The notes below the pieces were generated by a model, which was not told the origin of the DNA, searched no databases, and worked only from the letters and a program-made list of their open reading frames with translations. Positions 49,601 to 52,043 of a stretch of DNA of 64,000 bases are shown here, piece by piece; positions within the stretch are counted from its first letter, which is position 1; each line of letters opens with the position of its first letter. Source of the stretch: Liolophura sinensis (taxonomy: Eukaryota; Mollusca; Polyplacophora; Chitonida; Chitonidae); NCBI RefSeq assembly GCF_032854445.1, contig NC_088302.1, positions 27,117,080 to 27,181,079 of the forward strand. The letters run 5' to 3'. Position numbers and translations under genes: made by a program.

Positions 49601-52043
49601 CTCCAATAAGCGTTACACATATTCCAGGTACCACAATGTCAATGCTGGATTAATTAATATGTGTTAATCATGCAGATTTTACAGTTAAGTAGATTTTCAT
49701 AACTATGTATTAGACAACAAATATGTGTGACACACACCATCCCATATTTTTAACTCCATTACACAGTATGTGTGACATTCAGAACTTGCTTAATGTTTTA
49801 GTTAGTTGTTTCAGAAATGAGAAATCTGATTTATTCATTCATAATTTAAATTAGAAATACATGTACAACTACATGAACATGCATGTATGAATATCATACT
49901 ATACTATACACTGCACATGCTACGTTCACATCAAACTTTTTATTTCTAGCCTATTGCCATTGAAACCAGATGTTTGATTAAATGGTATAAATGGAAACCA
50001 ATTTCATGTCAATGTGATCCCATACAAAGTTTTTATGTGAAACACCTCCATTGCATTCACACGACTGGAATTTGCTATTTCAAGCTGACTCCCAAGGAAA
50101 CCAGAAATTTGATCACCACAGTCCCACTTTAAATAGGAACCTAGTTCACCTCAACCTTCATACCAAATATGAAATCTTTATTTGAAGCAGTATGAGTTGC
50201 ACTGTGATCAAATTTTTACAGACACAATAAGGATACAATCCCTTAGGCATGATATGCCAAGGGAATAAAAATGCATGGGAATTTAGAAAATAGGAAACTC
50301 CAAATAGGAGGATAGAGTGTTGTGTGAAGTACACATATTTTTCTCACCCGGATGCCATCCTCTGTTTTACTGATGGCATTCTGAAGCTGGGCTAAGTCCA
50401 CCTCTTTCCCATCTCCCTGGGCTAACAATTTCTCCTTCAAGTGGTGCAAATCCTCCTGAACCTATAAAACAAATTCAAGACATCAATAAACAAATATGAA
50501 ATATAACCACTGTATTTTTATAAACCTGAAGCTGTCAGATATCTGCAACAATTTGAATTTGGCCATATCATTGTTTATGTACAAAATATACAACAATTAA
50601 AGCCTCAAAATAATAACGATCAAACAGCGAACCAAGATATTAATTTATTTATTTATCTGATGGGTGTTTTACACCATACTCAAGAATACTTGTACATACT
50701 TTAACGATGGCAGCCAGCATTATGGTGGGAGGAAACCAAGCAGAGTCCAGTCATCTGCAGGTTGAGGTTGCTGTTAGGCCATTCCACATACGTTTGGAGA
50801 GAAAGCCAGCATGAGCTGGACTTGAACTCACAGTAAGAGGTGAGAAGCTCCTGGGTTATAGCGCTGCACAGGCACGCTAACCAACTCATCCATGGAGGCC
50901 CCCTCATATCAAGATAATGGTGTAAAAGTTCATCTTGTTGTGGTGCATGGATGTTAATAAAACCCTTTTCATTTTGGCTTTGTTATAAGTCACACAATCA
51001 TGTGTACGTATTCTAGTAGCTGGGAATTTCATGTACTTGGTAGTCCATAATATTTTAATGATTTTACTGGGGTAGATCAAAGAAAGACCTAGCTTTGAAC
51101 TAAGTAAGTTCACCATTTTGCTGAACAGTCTGGATTTTGTGTTTGTCATGGCTTGACAGAACATGTTAAAGGAGTGATTGCCACTTTAATTATAGTGTTA
51201 TCAATGGAGGTTGCCACATAAATATGACATACCTTCTAATTTGCGACATAATTCTGTTTAGGGACATCCCAAATGGAAGGCATGTACTGTACATTGAAAT
51301 TTGCACATCAAGCCTTTAGTCCGTTCAACATTCCCTCATTCAATATGAGAATAGGATATCCATCACTAACGACCAATTATATATTAAATTATTACTATAT
51401 AGTTAATTGTTTAATGTATGCCACCCATTCACTGAAAATAATGTTGGTTATATGTTGGTCACATAATCATCATAAACTAATATAATTTATGCATTAAAGG
51501 TTGCATTTTTGGAGGGGAGTCGGGGTGGGGGGGGATTATAGTGCTAAAATATCAAAGATGCTGTTGTATGTCCTTTGATCGTCTGCATGCAGGTAGCAGT
51601 AAATTTTGTATGAAAATTATAAGGAGTCTTAAACTGATCAGAGTCAATATCAATCTGAGAATAACCTGAGAATACAGCGCTACATGTACTATATGTACAT
51701 ATGTACCATGTACTATCATCACAGCTACTAGGCTAAGGCCCAGAAGCTAAACTTCAAATAATGAGAGGCTCATATGATTTATTATTAAGTAATTTCTGAT
51801 CACCAACACAACATGTACGTAAATAGGTCACGATAAACTGCATATTTGCCTTTTCCTTATCTTTGACTTTATCACAAAATTAACATTCCGTCACCACCTT
51901 AACCTTCTGTATATTTTTAACTGACACATTCCTGTGTCTATATGGGGTTGAAGGCCTATCAACTTCGATTCAAGTATTCTGGTGTTTACCTGGACAAGAA
52001 TTTCGCCAACTTGCTGCGGCCTCGGCTCACAATCCATCATCAT
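1893..52043 (-). CDS. IQCH: IQCH orthologue, 22 exons placed (C-terminal exon missing)
   Basis: IQ motif-containing protein H is a calmodulin-binding protein of the male germ line and ciliated cells in mammals. The exons, in coding order, are 51990..52043, 50348..50461, 47853..48031, 46835..46922, 46427..46546, 45756..45833, 43310..43487, 42289..42503, 32531..32667, 31276..31353, 30470..30578, 29086..29313, 13781..13931, 13014..13189, 10973..11245, 9997..10185, 8412..8532, 6131..6405, 4899..5081, 3915..4040, 2280..2341 and 1893..2001. Every junction is GT-AG and phase continues through all of them, giving 3243 nt (1081 codons) without a stop; human IQCH is about 1027 residues. Diagnostic stretches include [48 protein letters not shown] and the IQ motif in exon 12. 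The final C-terminal residues were not located. Intron 12 carries the Polinton. The 5' end is head-to-head with AAGAB. Confidence 0.95.
2280..2341 (-). CDS. IQCH: IQCH exon 21
   Basis: A 62-nt exon between acceptor tttcag and donor gtaagt. It encodes EKQGTVF...LGM(L), matching the conserved RQGTVF...LGML block of vertebrate IQCH. Confidence 0.88.
2342..3914 (-). other. IQCH intron 20
   Basis: No gene is seen inside. It contains a short (CATA)n run near 2619..2640 and a possible decayed SINE tail near 3170..3200. Confidence 0.6.
3915..4040 (-). CDS. IQCH: IQCH exon 20
   Basis: A 126-nt phase 0/0 exon between acceptor tttcag and donor gtaaat. It encodes [14 protein letters not shown] and RAHGIGFD, matching the conserved C-terminal domain of IQCH. 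Confidence 0.92.
4041..4898 (-). other. IQCH intron 19 with a local ~62-bp duplication
   Basis: No exon is seen. A block containing gttgtcaatgtttagcttgt occurs twice (about 4379 and 4441) within a degenerate tandem duplication at roughly 4310..4500. Confidence 0.55.
4899..5081 (-). CDS. IQCH: IQCH exon 19
   Basis: A 183-nt phase 0/0 exon starting [17 protein letters not shown] after acceptor gtccag and ending GAG|gtgcgt. The start matches the conserved EQ..WA.DL.L.YSD block, and the end is lysine-rich (KPKKKR). Confidence 0.92.
5082..6130 (-). other. IQCH intron 18, repeat-bearing
   Basis: No exon is seen. About 5500..5700 resembles 50065..50215, and about 5840..5920 is an inverted relative of about 39466..39545. 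These are pieces of one or two dispersed repeat families. Confidence 0.55.
6131..6405 (-). CDS. IQCH: IQCH exon 18
   Basis: A 275-nt exon entering in phase 1 and leaving in phase 0 at ACG|gtatgt. It encodes the hallmark [19 protein letters not shown] and [13 protein letters not shown] segments of IQCH, a region sometimes described as ATP-grasp-like. Confidence 0.95.
6655..6688. repeat. (TAGGG)n microsatellite
   Basis: About seven perfect tagggtaggg units, with a further tagggta about 12 bp downstream. It is a simple repeat. It is not the animal telomere unit, which is TTAGGG. Confidence 0.85.
7801..7872. repeat. Dispersed repeat shared with 36000..36070 and (inverted) 55858..55925
   Basis: The string ctctcacaatacctctccct with acttcgtac follows the same order in all three places. 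Family unknown. Confidence 0.5.
8412..8532 (-). CDS. IQCH: IQCH exon 17
   Basis: A 121-nt exon, acceptor tttgtag, donor G|gtaaaa, leaving in phase 1. It encodes [14 protein letters not shown], which aligns with the conserved FP.W.KFL..FL.Q block. Confidence 0.9.
8533..9996 (-). other. IQCH intron 16
   Basis: AT-rich; no exon, RNA gene or recognisable element seen. Confidence 0.5.
9997..10185 (-). CDS. IQCH: IQCH exon 16
   Basis: A 189-nt phase 0/0 exon between acceptor tctcag and donor gtaagc. It encodes [20 protein letters not shown] and KWNKKWAQ, both conserved in IQCH. Confidence 0.93.
10583..10648. repeat. (TA)n microsatellite joined to a SINE tail
   Basis: About 33 TA units run directly into ccttgagtacggcgtaaaac at 10652, the conserved 3' end of the SINE family in this window, ending in a (TAAA)n tail to about 10702. 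The TA expansion appears to have replaced the SINE body. Confidence 0.8.
10973..11245 (-). CDS. IQCH: IQCH exon 15
   Basis: A 273-nt phase 0/0 exon between acceptor gaacag and donor gtgagc. It encodes [30 protein letters not shown] and [13 protein letters not shown], the most strongly conserved stretch of IQCH. Confidence 0.95.
11246..13013 (-). other. IQCH intron 14
   Basis: No exon is seen. It contains the mariner-type MITE at 12090..12354. Confidence 0.55.
12090..12354. mobile_element. Mariner/Tc1-type MITE, about 265 bp
   Basis: The two ends are inverted copies of about 32 bp: the left end reads cagggtggagcagaagtctg, and the right end, reverse-complemented, reads tagggtggagcaaaagcctg. 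Both then continue through ggac-cataggca. Each end abuts TA dinucleotides, the target duplication used by mariner/Tc1 elements, and 'cagggtg...aaaagtctgg' is a typical mariner-family terminus. There is no transposase, so it is a non-autonomous deletion derivative. Confidence 0.8.
13014..13189 (-). CDS. IQCH: IQCH exon 14
   Basis: A 176-nt exon entering in phase 1 after acceptor tttcag and ending CCT|gtaagt in phase 0. It encodes [18 protein letters not shown]-type sequence (NDETLQYY lies in the reading frame), YNKLIGL and [11 protein letters not shown]. Confidence 0.92.
13521..13660. repeat. Dispersed repeat, copy 1 (partner near 32932)
   Basis: The stretch containing attctgcgcacaacaaag and the preceding gggtgaact.ccaggaaaa is also found, diverged, at about 32932..33060 in the same orientation. 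No coding content; family unknown. Confidence 0.65.
13781..13931 (-). CDS. IQCH: IQCH exon 13
   Basis: A 151-nt exon from acceptor tttcag to donor G|gtaagt, leaving in phase 1. It encodes [20 protein letters not shown], matching the conserved IHIPSLG.SQSIR block. It is the exon immediately 3' of the 15-kb Polinton-bearing intron. Confidence 0.93.
13932..15511 (-). other. IQCH intron 12, part on the exon-13 side of the Polinton
   Basis: No exon is seen. About 14505..14690 is an inverted relative of about 41055..41230, a dispersed repeat sharing the string aaactttaggtcat. Confidence 0.5.
15512..15516 (+). repeat. Target site duplication, left (ATTCG)
   Basis: ATTCG directly precedes the left terminal inverted repeat and recurs directly after the right one at 28041..28045. 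Polintons make 6-bp duplications; the sixth base differs (a versus c), consistent with age. Confidence 0.75.
15517..15598 (+). repeat. Polinton left terminal inverted repeat
   Basis: Reads inward agtagtatagggaaggaggg, then gttctggcgcacgcccc, a C14 tract, ggggccctcccc, and aaatagaggccccc. It matches the reverse complement of 27968..28040; most of the length difference comes from the C tract (15549..15562). Confidence 0.9.
15599..15674 (+). promoter_or_regulatory. Probable leader/promoter region of the Polinton polymerase
   Basis: A short non-coding stretch between the terminal repeat and the first ATG. It contains tatacagcgcatacaataaa, a weak TATA-like element, about 20 bp upstream of the ATG at 15675. 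Placement is inferred from position only. Confidence 0.3.
15675..18564 (+). pseudogene. polB: Protein-primed DNA polymerase B (pPolB) of the Polinton, frameshifted
   Basis: The family B, protein-primed polymerase replicates the Polinton. The reading frame changes at about 15865, 16050, 16105, 16430, 16860 and 17350, so no single ORF spans it; several breaks fall in G-runs (near 15865 and 16103..16110). Recognisable parts in order: a zinc-type stretch with HFCERCL (near 15990); a second Cys/His cluster [10 protein letters not shown] (near 16495); the palm motif [11 protein letters not shown] (Asp codon at 17319); motif [11 protein letters not shown] (17791); and motif C YTDTDSLL (18082). From about 17350 to the stop at 18562 the frame is open and well preserved. 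The 3' end overlaps the convergent integrase gene by 28 bp. All six breaks lie in the 5' 60 per cent, and none of the encoded pieces would be a working polymerase. Confidence 0.92.
17335..18564 (+). CDS. pPolB C-terminal open segment (palm and thumb)
   Basis: The longest intact piece of the polymerase is 409 codons. It contains motif B at residues 153-162 ([10 protein letters not shown]) and the catalytic DTDS of motif C at 252-255, followed by a lysine-rich [10 protein letters not shown] stretch typical of Polinton polymerases. The first few residues belong to the wrong frame; homologous sequence begins about residue 6. Motif A lies upstream in a different frame. Confidence 0.85.
   Translation: MAGQFLPTGGFQWIGDAQRLGETIATHPHDSPSGYILEVDLEYPADLHNTHNGYPLALERLVVQKEWMSDYQHDLLGKKVPTEVEKLVPNLRNKEWYVLHYRNLQLYLSLGMRLTKVHRALRFAQSPWMEPYVRMNTELRKTAASKFEKDLCKLMINSVFGKTMENLHKRVDVKLVRSGEDDKLRRLIASPSFVRANIFNDNLAAIQTRLVLNRPIYVGMSILDLSKHLMYDFYYNHMGAQYGERCQLLYTDTDSLLLEIQTEDVYRDTAENANLYDTSDYPQDHPLHSVANMKVLRKMKDECAGQQIAENIGLRPKMYSILEAGGANIKKAKGVKKGVVEKHIPHKQYKEALFEKKIFRHGMDVLRSERHHIYGQHLNKVSLSPFNSKRWIAEDGVHTLAYGHRDAPN
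18537..19550 (-). CDS. int: Polinton integrase (rve fold, C-terminal chromo-like domain)
   Basis: A retroviral-type DDE integrase that inserts the element. The ATG at 19550 opens a 337-residue frame. The N-terminal helical region (1-65) is followed by the catalytic core, with D77 (in HQADLLF), D140 (in [10 protein letters not shown]) and E166 (in [12 protein letters not shown]). The C-terminal part (about 245-325) has the ELEGG...[14 protein letters not shown] and [11 protein letters not shown] strings of Polinton integrases. The second Asp and the Glu are only 26 residues apart, instead of about 35-36 in this superfamily; the loop before VERFN looks about nine residues short, as from a 27-bp in-frame deletion. 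The last about 13 residues may be out-of-family tail. It overlaps the polymerase 3' end tail-to-tail. Confidence 0.92.
   Translation of the reverse strand: MASKVSARLANIYYSPRGYWKGRAAIQKLATAAKVSEDVVRAWLNKQAIWQIYLPRLRKIPRPMFDVSTPNDIHQADLLFLPHDRRGRKLYEYALTVVDVASRYKEAEPLPTKDSNEVAYALSRIYKRGPLRWPKLLQVDPGREFMGAVSQLLAKHDVTVRQDIVERFNCTLAERLFGHQYAQEMRFPPEHRSTEWVARLPSVVAALNNETTRLIGKKPKDAIKAKRVPHKPSSTDPGRPVGLNERKIPKGVGVHYLHQPGELEGGHRRATEPVWSLEIYRLGRSVTKPNEPVLYYLDDTFYGPRREFVRKELLIVPPDTQLPGCPILLQLGASLWP
19681..20116 (-). pseudogene. Small Polinton protein with N- and C-terminal hydrophobic segments, frameshifted
   Basis: The upstream frame (ATG at 20116) encodes a hydrophobic start ([18 protein letters not shown]), then a charged, helical middle with [17 protein letters not shown]. 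The downstream frame (stop at 19681) encodes [11 protein letters not shown] followed by a membrane segment ([17 protein letters not shown]). The two frames overlap and switch at about 19800..19860, so one ancestral gene seems to have been split by a frameshift. Function unknown; a small virion or membrane protein is plausible from its position among capsid genes. Confidence 0.65.
20152..20358 (-). CDS. Small Polinton accessory protein, 68 aa
   Basis: The ATG at 20358 begins [20 protein letters not shown] and is followed by a hydrophobic stretch. The sequence is typical of a short gene found beside the integrase/ATPase block in animal Polintons. Function unknown. The C-terminus (SKDLLI) may be slightly shortened relative to relatives. 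Confidence 0.6.
   Translation of the reverse strand: MSTPPIDGKVLVNAVYHATVVSLLATGYARLGQMFLKGTLPKLDLTPRDVGMVIADGGLAMFSKDLLI
20339..20786 (-). pseudogene. Lysine/alanine-rich protein with C-terminal membrane segment, frameshifted
   Basis: From an ATG at 20786 ([15 protein letters not shown]) the frame encodes a Lys/Ala-rich region to about 20645. The frame then changes: a neighbouring frame stays open with [13 protein letters not shown] (stop at 20518), and a third frame is open from about 20550 down to a stop at 20339, with a membrane-like [12 protein letters not shown] and a polar tail. These three adjacent pieces look like one gene broken twice, but the exact break points are uncertain. It overlaps the start of the 68-aa gene. 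Function unknown. Confidence 0.5.
20565..21320 (-). CDS. Polinton PSQQ-repeat acidic protein (251-aa ORF, probably composite)
   Basis: The ATG at 21320 gives an acidic start ([16 protein letters not shown]) and three [12 protein letters not shown] repeats (residues about 18-34). A helical region follows with [18 protein letters not shown] and [15 protein letters not shown]. After about residue 130 the composition becomes Cys-rich and unlike protein, then joins the Lys-rich gene that starts at 20786 in the same frame. The ORF therefore probably fuses a true gene (about the first 130 residues), read-through sequence and the next gene. Function unknown; it lies next to the packaging ATPase. Confidence 0.6.
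   Translation of the reverse strand: MDTDELIDEILGAEEEPGPSQQPGPSQQPDPSQQDDARQLRDRLAALAVGGQAKRYLGKDVTAAEIDAMSNEDVERLHSRFDAKLGAQMVNGLGGMFLRSYVRVASWLLPIPTENRPMLMAQLATGPFVEQPLSSASCWLYYCYGKYLAPLTLALTTAEHCSFEHHCCSRNEPYDPGNMSTMNPEGPKEAERVTADSTNDGPAKNPQKVAAGGAGAAARKPKAEKLKTIFARQRLLCLAQLISPRNSRRRP
21346..21906 (-). CDS. Polinton packaging ATPase (FtsK/HerA, A32-like)
   Basis: The ATPase is predicted to pump genome into capsids. The 186-residue frame begins at 21906. Walker A is GQTNCGKT at residues 19-26 and Walker B is LYIIDD at 94-99. Next comes [20 protein letters not shown] (100-119), the conserved segment carrying the sensor-type Gln, then [16 protein letters not shown]. Walker B abuts FSGRH directly, whereas relatives have about 15-20 residues between them, so an internal in-frame deletion is likely. 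The start overlaps the 3' end of the capsid gene by about 29 bp. Confidence 0.9.
   Translation of the reverse strand: MVDLLARFIDDAHCAIICGQTNCGKTVFVLDLLEGPFRGFFHHIVILCPTLKHNEAYRRRWILSDPEVYCFDPGERLNDCLRAFYRLFEGEPTLYIIDDFSGRHAKQSVWVLTQKYNAVLIDFREQTRWVALFHCKDRHSLNECLEENHIIEAESEKAEVRQKLKNNPHSKLLLMTDTPTTSKIIY
21878..23085 (-). pseudogene. Polinton major capsid protein (double jelly-roll), frameshifted
   Basis: Three open segments in three frames cover one capsid gene: 23085..22657 (N-terminal jelly roll, with [20 protein letters not shown] and [14 protein letters not shown]), about 22650..22105 (with [20 protein letters not shown] and a long helical segment), and about 22105..21878 (C-terminal, [29 protein letters not shown]). 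The frame changes at about 22655 and 22105. An 18-base C run (23016..23033) encodes glycines near residue 20 without breaking the frame. The start is head-to-head with the gene at 23130. The breaks make a full-length capsid protein impossible. Confidence 0.85.
23130..24478 (+). pseudogene. Polinton coiled-coil/membrane protein, one frameshift
   Basis: The likely start is [10 protein letters not shown] at 23130 (an in-frame upstream ATG lies at 23112). The first part, to the stop at 23991, is acidic and helical, with [17 protein letters not shown], a Gly/Ala centre ([15 protein letters not shown]) and [13 protein letters not shown]. The frame shifts at about 23965; the next frame has [26 protein letters not shown] and a hydrophobic run ([19 protein letters not shown]), then a Gly/Pro linker, two amphipathic helices and a final membrane segment, ending at 24476. 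LFREQGI followed by a membrane segment recurs in animal Polintons. Function unknown; a structural or membrane-remodelling role is conceivable. Confidence 0.72.
24452..25711 (-). CDS. Polinton 437-aa-class virion-type protein with C-terminal membrane anchor
   Basis: The open frame begins at 25765, but the third Met ([15 protein letters not shown] at 25711) is the better start: it clears the divergent neighbour that starts at 25722 and matches where protein-like sequence begins. The product is about 419 residues. Its N-terminal half is mixed alpha/beta ([19 protein letters not shown]), followed by a helical region with [20 protein letters not shown]. The C-terminus is a proline/basic linker and one membrane segment ([16 protein letters not shown]). 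It is the longest intact gene of the element. Function is not known; the position opposite capsid-type genes suggests a virion component. Confidence 0.7.
   Translation of the reverse strand: MNREAYRFNREVTYKAGAFHSIQIHAEQLTRFDIYIDEKKAFPVQFTDVLAKYRLPQITSKDIVQAWNTNPMQFCQNQVNFAVWCATTGCGVSVKDHLLAPDKQIRALYTFHVYYQVRRILEEIQASLPQDRAWAELKKTHDERAYERICREFRVDAHTDWRRSGVNHGLGVAYYYITRTGYSPIGDGTFDPSRISFCRKPTALHVDYIEQDAEEAWASFIADKSQGFMQPGVERLNDSIRTYVWAILGAQVQTRARILGTGTAFDAQKQFAANVEDAISSLIDLPSAIKRYQDVLQYAGSAVDFVYGIGLYMAPSDMLLQIGYVANYNNKIVVATEDQKLGPSEGVNAKVPPTLHKHAPSHGIVEPQESVPPPTARVAARRKAAEEPLFPKEKNHDAEKTAIGVAGVGIGLLLLWTMR
25722..26381 (+). CDS. Polinton beta-rich protein, candidate minor capsid/penton
   Basis: The start MFITLTDIL at 25722 is preferred over the in-frame ATG at 25713 because it sits 10 bp from the opposed start at 25711. 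The product is about 219 residues, made of short beta-type stretches ([58 protein letters not shown]) consistent with a jelly-roll fold. Calling it the penton/minor capsid protein is inference from composition, length and position. The stop overlaps the ATG of the next gene (ATGA at 26378). Confidence 0.65.
   Translation: MFITLTDILNGAQHTLPHALNNLDGRLKTALREITFYPTWVNIPTGVGFLLEGKRVEVPTGYYNVCMLDKDIFRPHGVSLGLNEATGRLVLTLPENTGIILGRLAPILGFWGSTTGFWGTVEGDNLPNLVSHKEVFEHLDELSTSENVRITSDFGGGSTLLQVIAVTGEGINCRKTVSFPNPQYKTLRADYITHLTVALLDKDGKYMKVGYLRATLEIQ
26378..27204 (+). pseudogene. Polinton protein of unknown function, broken at a G21 tract and an internal TAG
   Basis: The ATG at 26378 overlaps the upstream stop. 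The first frame is protein-like ([25 protein letters not shown]) up to a run of 21 G (26527..26547), where it shifts. The main frame then runs ([35 protein letters not shown]) to a TAG at 27061. After that TAG the same frame is open for 46 more codons ([18 protein letters not shown]...) to TAG at 27202, with equally protein-like composition, so the first TAG is probably a premature stop. Function unknown. Confidence 0.6.
26527..26547 (+). repeat. G21 homopolymer inside a Polinton gene
   Basis: Twenty-one consecutive G. The reading frame of the host gene changes across it, consistent with replication slippage or an assembly length error. Confidence 0.85.
27215..27903 (+). pseudogene. Polinton small membrane protein, frame broken at a C15 tract
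   Basis: The ATG at 27215 opens [18 protein letters not shown] and proline-rich sequence to a run of 15 C (27307..27321), where the frame changes. The second frame carries [20 protein letters not shown], then about 45 hydrophobic residues ([21 protein letters not shown]... through LNVAGKFV), then a charged helical tail ([34 protein letters not shown]), ending at 27901. The N-terminal piece and helical body together form a recurrent right-end gene of animal Polintons. Function unknown; membrane association is inferred. Confidence 0.68.
27903..27940. repeat. Subterminal repeat copy inside the Polinton right end
   Basis: gttctggggagggctccata... here resembles gttctggggagggccctaaa at 27983 within the right terminal repeat, about 78 bp apart and in the same orientation. 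It may be a second binding site or a remnant of terminal-repeat duplication. Confidence 0.65.
27968..28040 (-). repeat. Polinton right terminal inverted repeat
   Basis: The inverse of 15517..15598: gggggcctctattttgttct, ggggagggccct, gggggcgtgcgccagaaccc, and ends ccctatactact. It lacks the long homopolymer of the left copy. Confidence 0.9.
28041..28045 (+). repeat. Target site duplication, right (ATTCG)
   Basis: The same five bases as at 15512..15516, adjoining the right terminus. Confidence 0.75.
28080..28311 (-). mobile_element. tRNA-derived SINE, 5'-truncated, with perfect 13-bp target duplication
   Basis: The (TTTA)n tail and gattggtgtttaacgccgta are at the left, followed by the SINE body (cattatggtgggaggaaaa, accttcccacgtacggcc, agccagcatgagctggactt). 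It stops before the promoter A box. It is flanked by cataaaacaatga at 28067..28079 and 28312..28324, a perfect 13-bp duplication, so the insertion is fairly recent. It lies 39 bp beyond the Polinton. Confidence 0.88.
28590..28680 (-). mobile_element. Decayed SINE tail fragment
   Basis: tttatttgattatagctgaatgccatactcaagaa is a diverged copy of the SINE 3' end. Only the tail and part of the body remain. Confidence 0.55.
28775..28988 (+). repeat. 43-bp tandem repeat, five copies
   Basis: Units start at 28775, 28818, 28861, 28904 and 28947. The core is cagcatgcagccagccatct followed by cacaaaggaacacattg. The unit length is not a multiple of three, so it is not coding. It lies within intron 12, about 100 bp from exon 12. 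Confidence 0.85.
29086..29313 (-). CDS. IQCH: IQCH exon 12 with the IQ motif
   Basis: A 228-nt phase 0/0 exon between acceptor caatag and donor AAG|gtgaga. It contains [14 protein letters not shown], a clear IQ calmodulin-binding motif (IQxxxRxxxxRxxY), then the conserved [14 protein letters not shown] and AKVRKQLK. It is the exon just 5' of the Polinton-bearing intron. Confidence 0.95.
29314..30469 (-). other. IQCH intron 11
   Basis: No exon was accepted. It contains a near full-length SINE (29632..29885). Confidence 0.55.
29632..29885 (-). mobile_element. Full-length tRNA-derived SINE
   Basis: The (TTTA)n tail is at the left; the tRNA-like head at the right (ending gagccacagaggcc) carries A-box and B-box-like sequences. 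The flanks tttatgtgtgga (29621) and tttatgagtgga (29889) form a 12-bp duplication with one mismatch. Confidence 0.85.
30470..30578 (-). CDS. IQCH: IQCH exon 11
   Basis: A 109-nt exon entering after acceptor ttaacag in phase 2 and ending CCG|gtactc in phase 0. It encodes [15 protein letters not shown] and [12 protein letters not shown]. The donor inside the longer open frame was chosen because joining there gives the conserved PG.R(Y/F)KG sequence at the exon 11/12 junction. Confidence 0.85.
30579..31275 (-). other. IQCH intron 10
   Basis: AT-rich; nothing recognisable. Confidence 0.5.
31276..31353 (-). CDS. IQCH: IQCH exon 10
   Basis: A 78-nt exon between acceptor ttgcag and donor AG|gtaaaa, phase 2 to 2. 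It encodes [20 protein letters not shown] and FVNGD. Confidence 0.9.
31354..32530 (-). other. IQCH intron 9
   Basis: AT-rich; no exon or element recognised. Confidence 0.5.
32531..32667 (-). CDS. IQCH: IQCH exon 9
   Basis: A 137-nt exon from acceptor ttacag to donor AG|gtacaa, leaving in phase 2. It encodes [16 protein letters not shown] and [17 protein letters not shown]. Confidence 0.9.
32932..33060. repeat. Dispersed repeat, copy 2 (partner at 13521)
   Basis: Shares attctgcgcacaacaaag and flanking sequence with 13521..13660 in the same orientation. Confidence 0.65.
37243..37330 (+). other. Weak candidate first exon inside IQCH intron 8
   Basis: An ATG in good context (gacaatggcggg, at 37246) opens [17 protein letters not shown], ending at a TAG that forms part of a donor-like tag|gtgagg near 37330. 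The surrounding 37150..37300 is richer in CpG than its neighbours. It could be a small nested gene, a transcript start or chance; no downstream exon was identified. Confidence 0.2.
41055..41230. repeat. Dispersed repeat (inverted partner at 14505..14690)
   Basis: gcgaaactttaggtcatttacgg here appears as its reverse complement near 14515, and a shorter form at 28553. Other shared strings include gtcagtgacttgacccca, which corresponds to an inverted form near 14670. Confidence 0.6.
42289..42503 (-). CDS. IQCH: IQCH exon 8
   Basis: A 215-nt exon entering after acceptor ctatag in phase 1 and ending GTG|gtgagt in phase 0. It encodes a low-complexity, proline/threonine-rich linker ([14 protein letters not shown]). 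Confidence 0.85.
42504..43309 (-). other. IQCH intron 7
   Basis: AT-rich with an A-run near 42957..42970 and short (TA)n runs near 43120; nothing else recognised. Confidence 0.5.
43310..43487 (-). CDS. IQCH: IQCH exon 7
   Basis: A 178-nt exon from acceptor atgcag to donor G|gtttgt, leaving in phase 1. It encodes [35 protein letters not shown] and NRFKPIT. Confidence 0.9.
43943..44022 (-). mobile_element. SINE 3'-end fragment
   Basis: tttatttgattggtgtttta and tattcaagaaaatttcactt mark the SINE tail. The body is truncated after about 80 bp. Confidence 0.7.
45264..45283 (+). repeat. C20 homopolymer
   Basis: Twenty consecutive C in IQCH intron 6. Confidence 0.85.
45756..45833 (-). CDS. IQCH: IQCH exon 6
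   Basis: A 78-nt phase 0/0 exon, acceptor tttcag, donor gtaata. It encodes [20 protein letters not shown]. Confidence 0.88.
45834..46426 (-). other. IQCH intron 5
   Basis: No exon or element recognised. A long open frame on the plus strand here is not protein-like. Confidence 0.5.
46427..46546 (-). CDS. IQCH: IQCH exon 5
   Basis: A 120-nt phase 0/0 exon between acceptor tctcag and donor AAG|gtaact. It encodes [15 protein letters not shown] and [15 protein letters not shown]. Confidence 0.88.
46835..46922 (-). CDS. IQCH: IQCH exon 4
   Basis: An 88-nt exon entering in phase 2 after acceptor tttcag and ending ATG|gtaggt. It encodes [17 protein letters not shown] and MTGLTPGQM. Confidence 0.85.
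46923..47852 (-). other. IQCH intron 3
   Basis: AT-rich; nothing recognised. Confidence 0.5.
47853..48031 (-). CDS. IQCH: IQCH exon 3
   Basis: A 179-nt exon from acceptor gtctag to donor AG|gtgcat, leaving in phase 2. It encodes [19 protein letters not shown] and [15 protein letters not shown]. Confidence 0.85.
48727..48945 (+). mobile_element. Full-length tRNA-derived SINE
   Basis: The head ggcctccgtggctcagttgg followed by a tRNA-like stem, with B-box-like gagttgaagtcc, shows the internal Pol III promoter. The 3' end reads gagtacggcgtaaaacacca then (AAAT)n. It is the best-preserved head in the window. Confidence 0.88.
49297..49445 (-). mobile_element. SINE fragment
   Basis: tactcaagaatatttccctt, cattatggtgggtggaaacc and gcagaccttcccacatacgg are SINE body sequence. 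Both ends are truncated. Confidence 0.75.
50348..50461 (-). CDS. IQCH: IQCH exon 2
   Basis: A 114-nt phase 0/0 exon from acceptor ttatag to donor CGG|gtgaga. It encodes [13 protein letters not shown] and [13 protein letters not shown]. Together with exon 1 this gives ILVQ|VQED, matching the N-terminal LLQVQEDL signature of IQCH. Confidence 0.92.
50462..51989 (-). other. IQCH intron 1
   Basis: No exon is seen. It contains a SINE at about 50641..50902 and a short G-rich tract near 51525..51535. Confidence 0.5.
50641..50902 (-). mobile_element. Near full-length SINE, diverged
   Basis: The (TTTA)n tail is at the left, the body includes cattatggtgggaggaaacc and agccagcatgagctggactt, and the head ends catggaggccccc at the right. 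It has several small insertions relative to other copies. Confidence 0.8.
51990..52043 (-). CDS. IQCH: IQCH exon 1 (start codon)
   Basis: Three consecutive ATG codons (52043, 52040, 52037) precede [15 protein letters not shown], and the exon ends CAG|gtaaac. The first ATG is reported as the start; which of the three is used cannot be told. Eighteen codons, leaving in phase 0. Confidence 0.88.

Larger units (their letters stand above)
48032..50347 (-). other. IQCH intron 2
   Basis: No exon is seen. It contains a full-length plus-strand SINE (48727..48945), a second decayed SINE (49297..49445) and a dispersed repeat at about 50065..50215. Confidence 0.55.
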
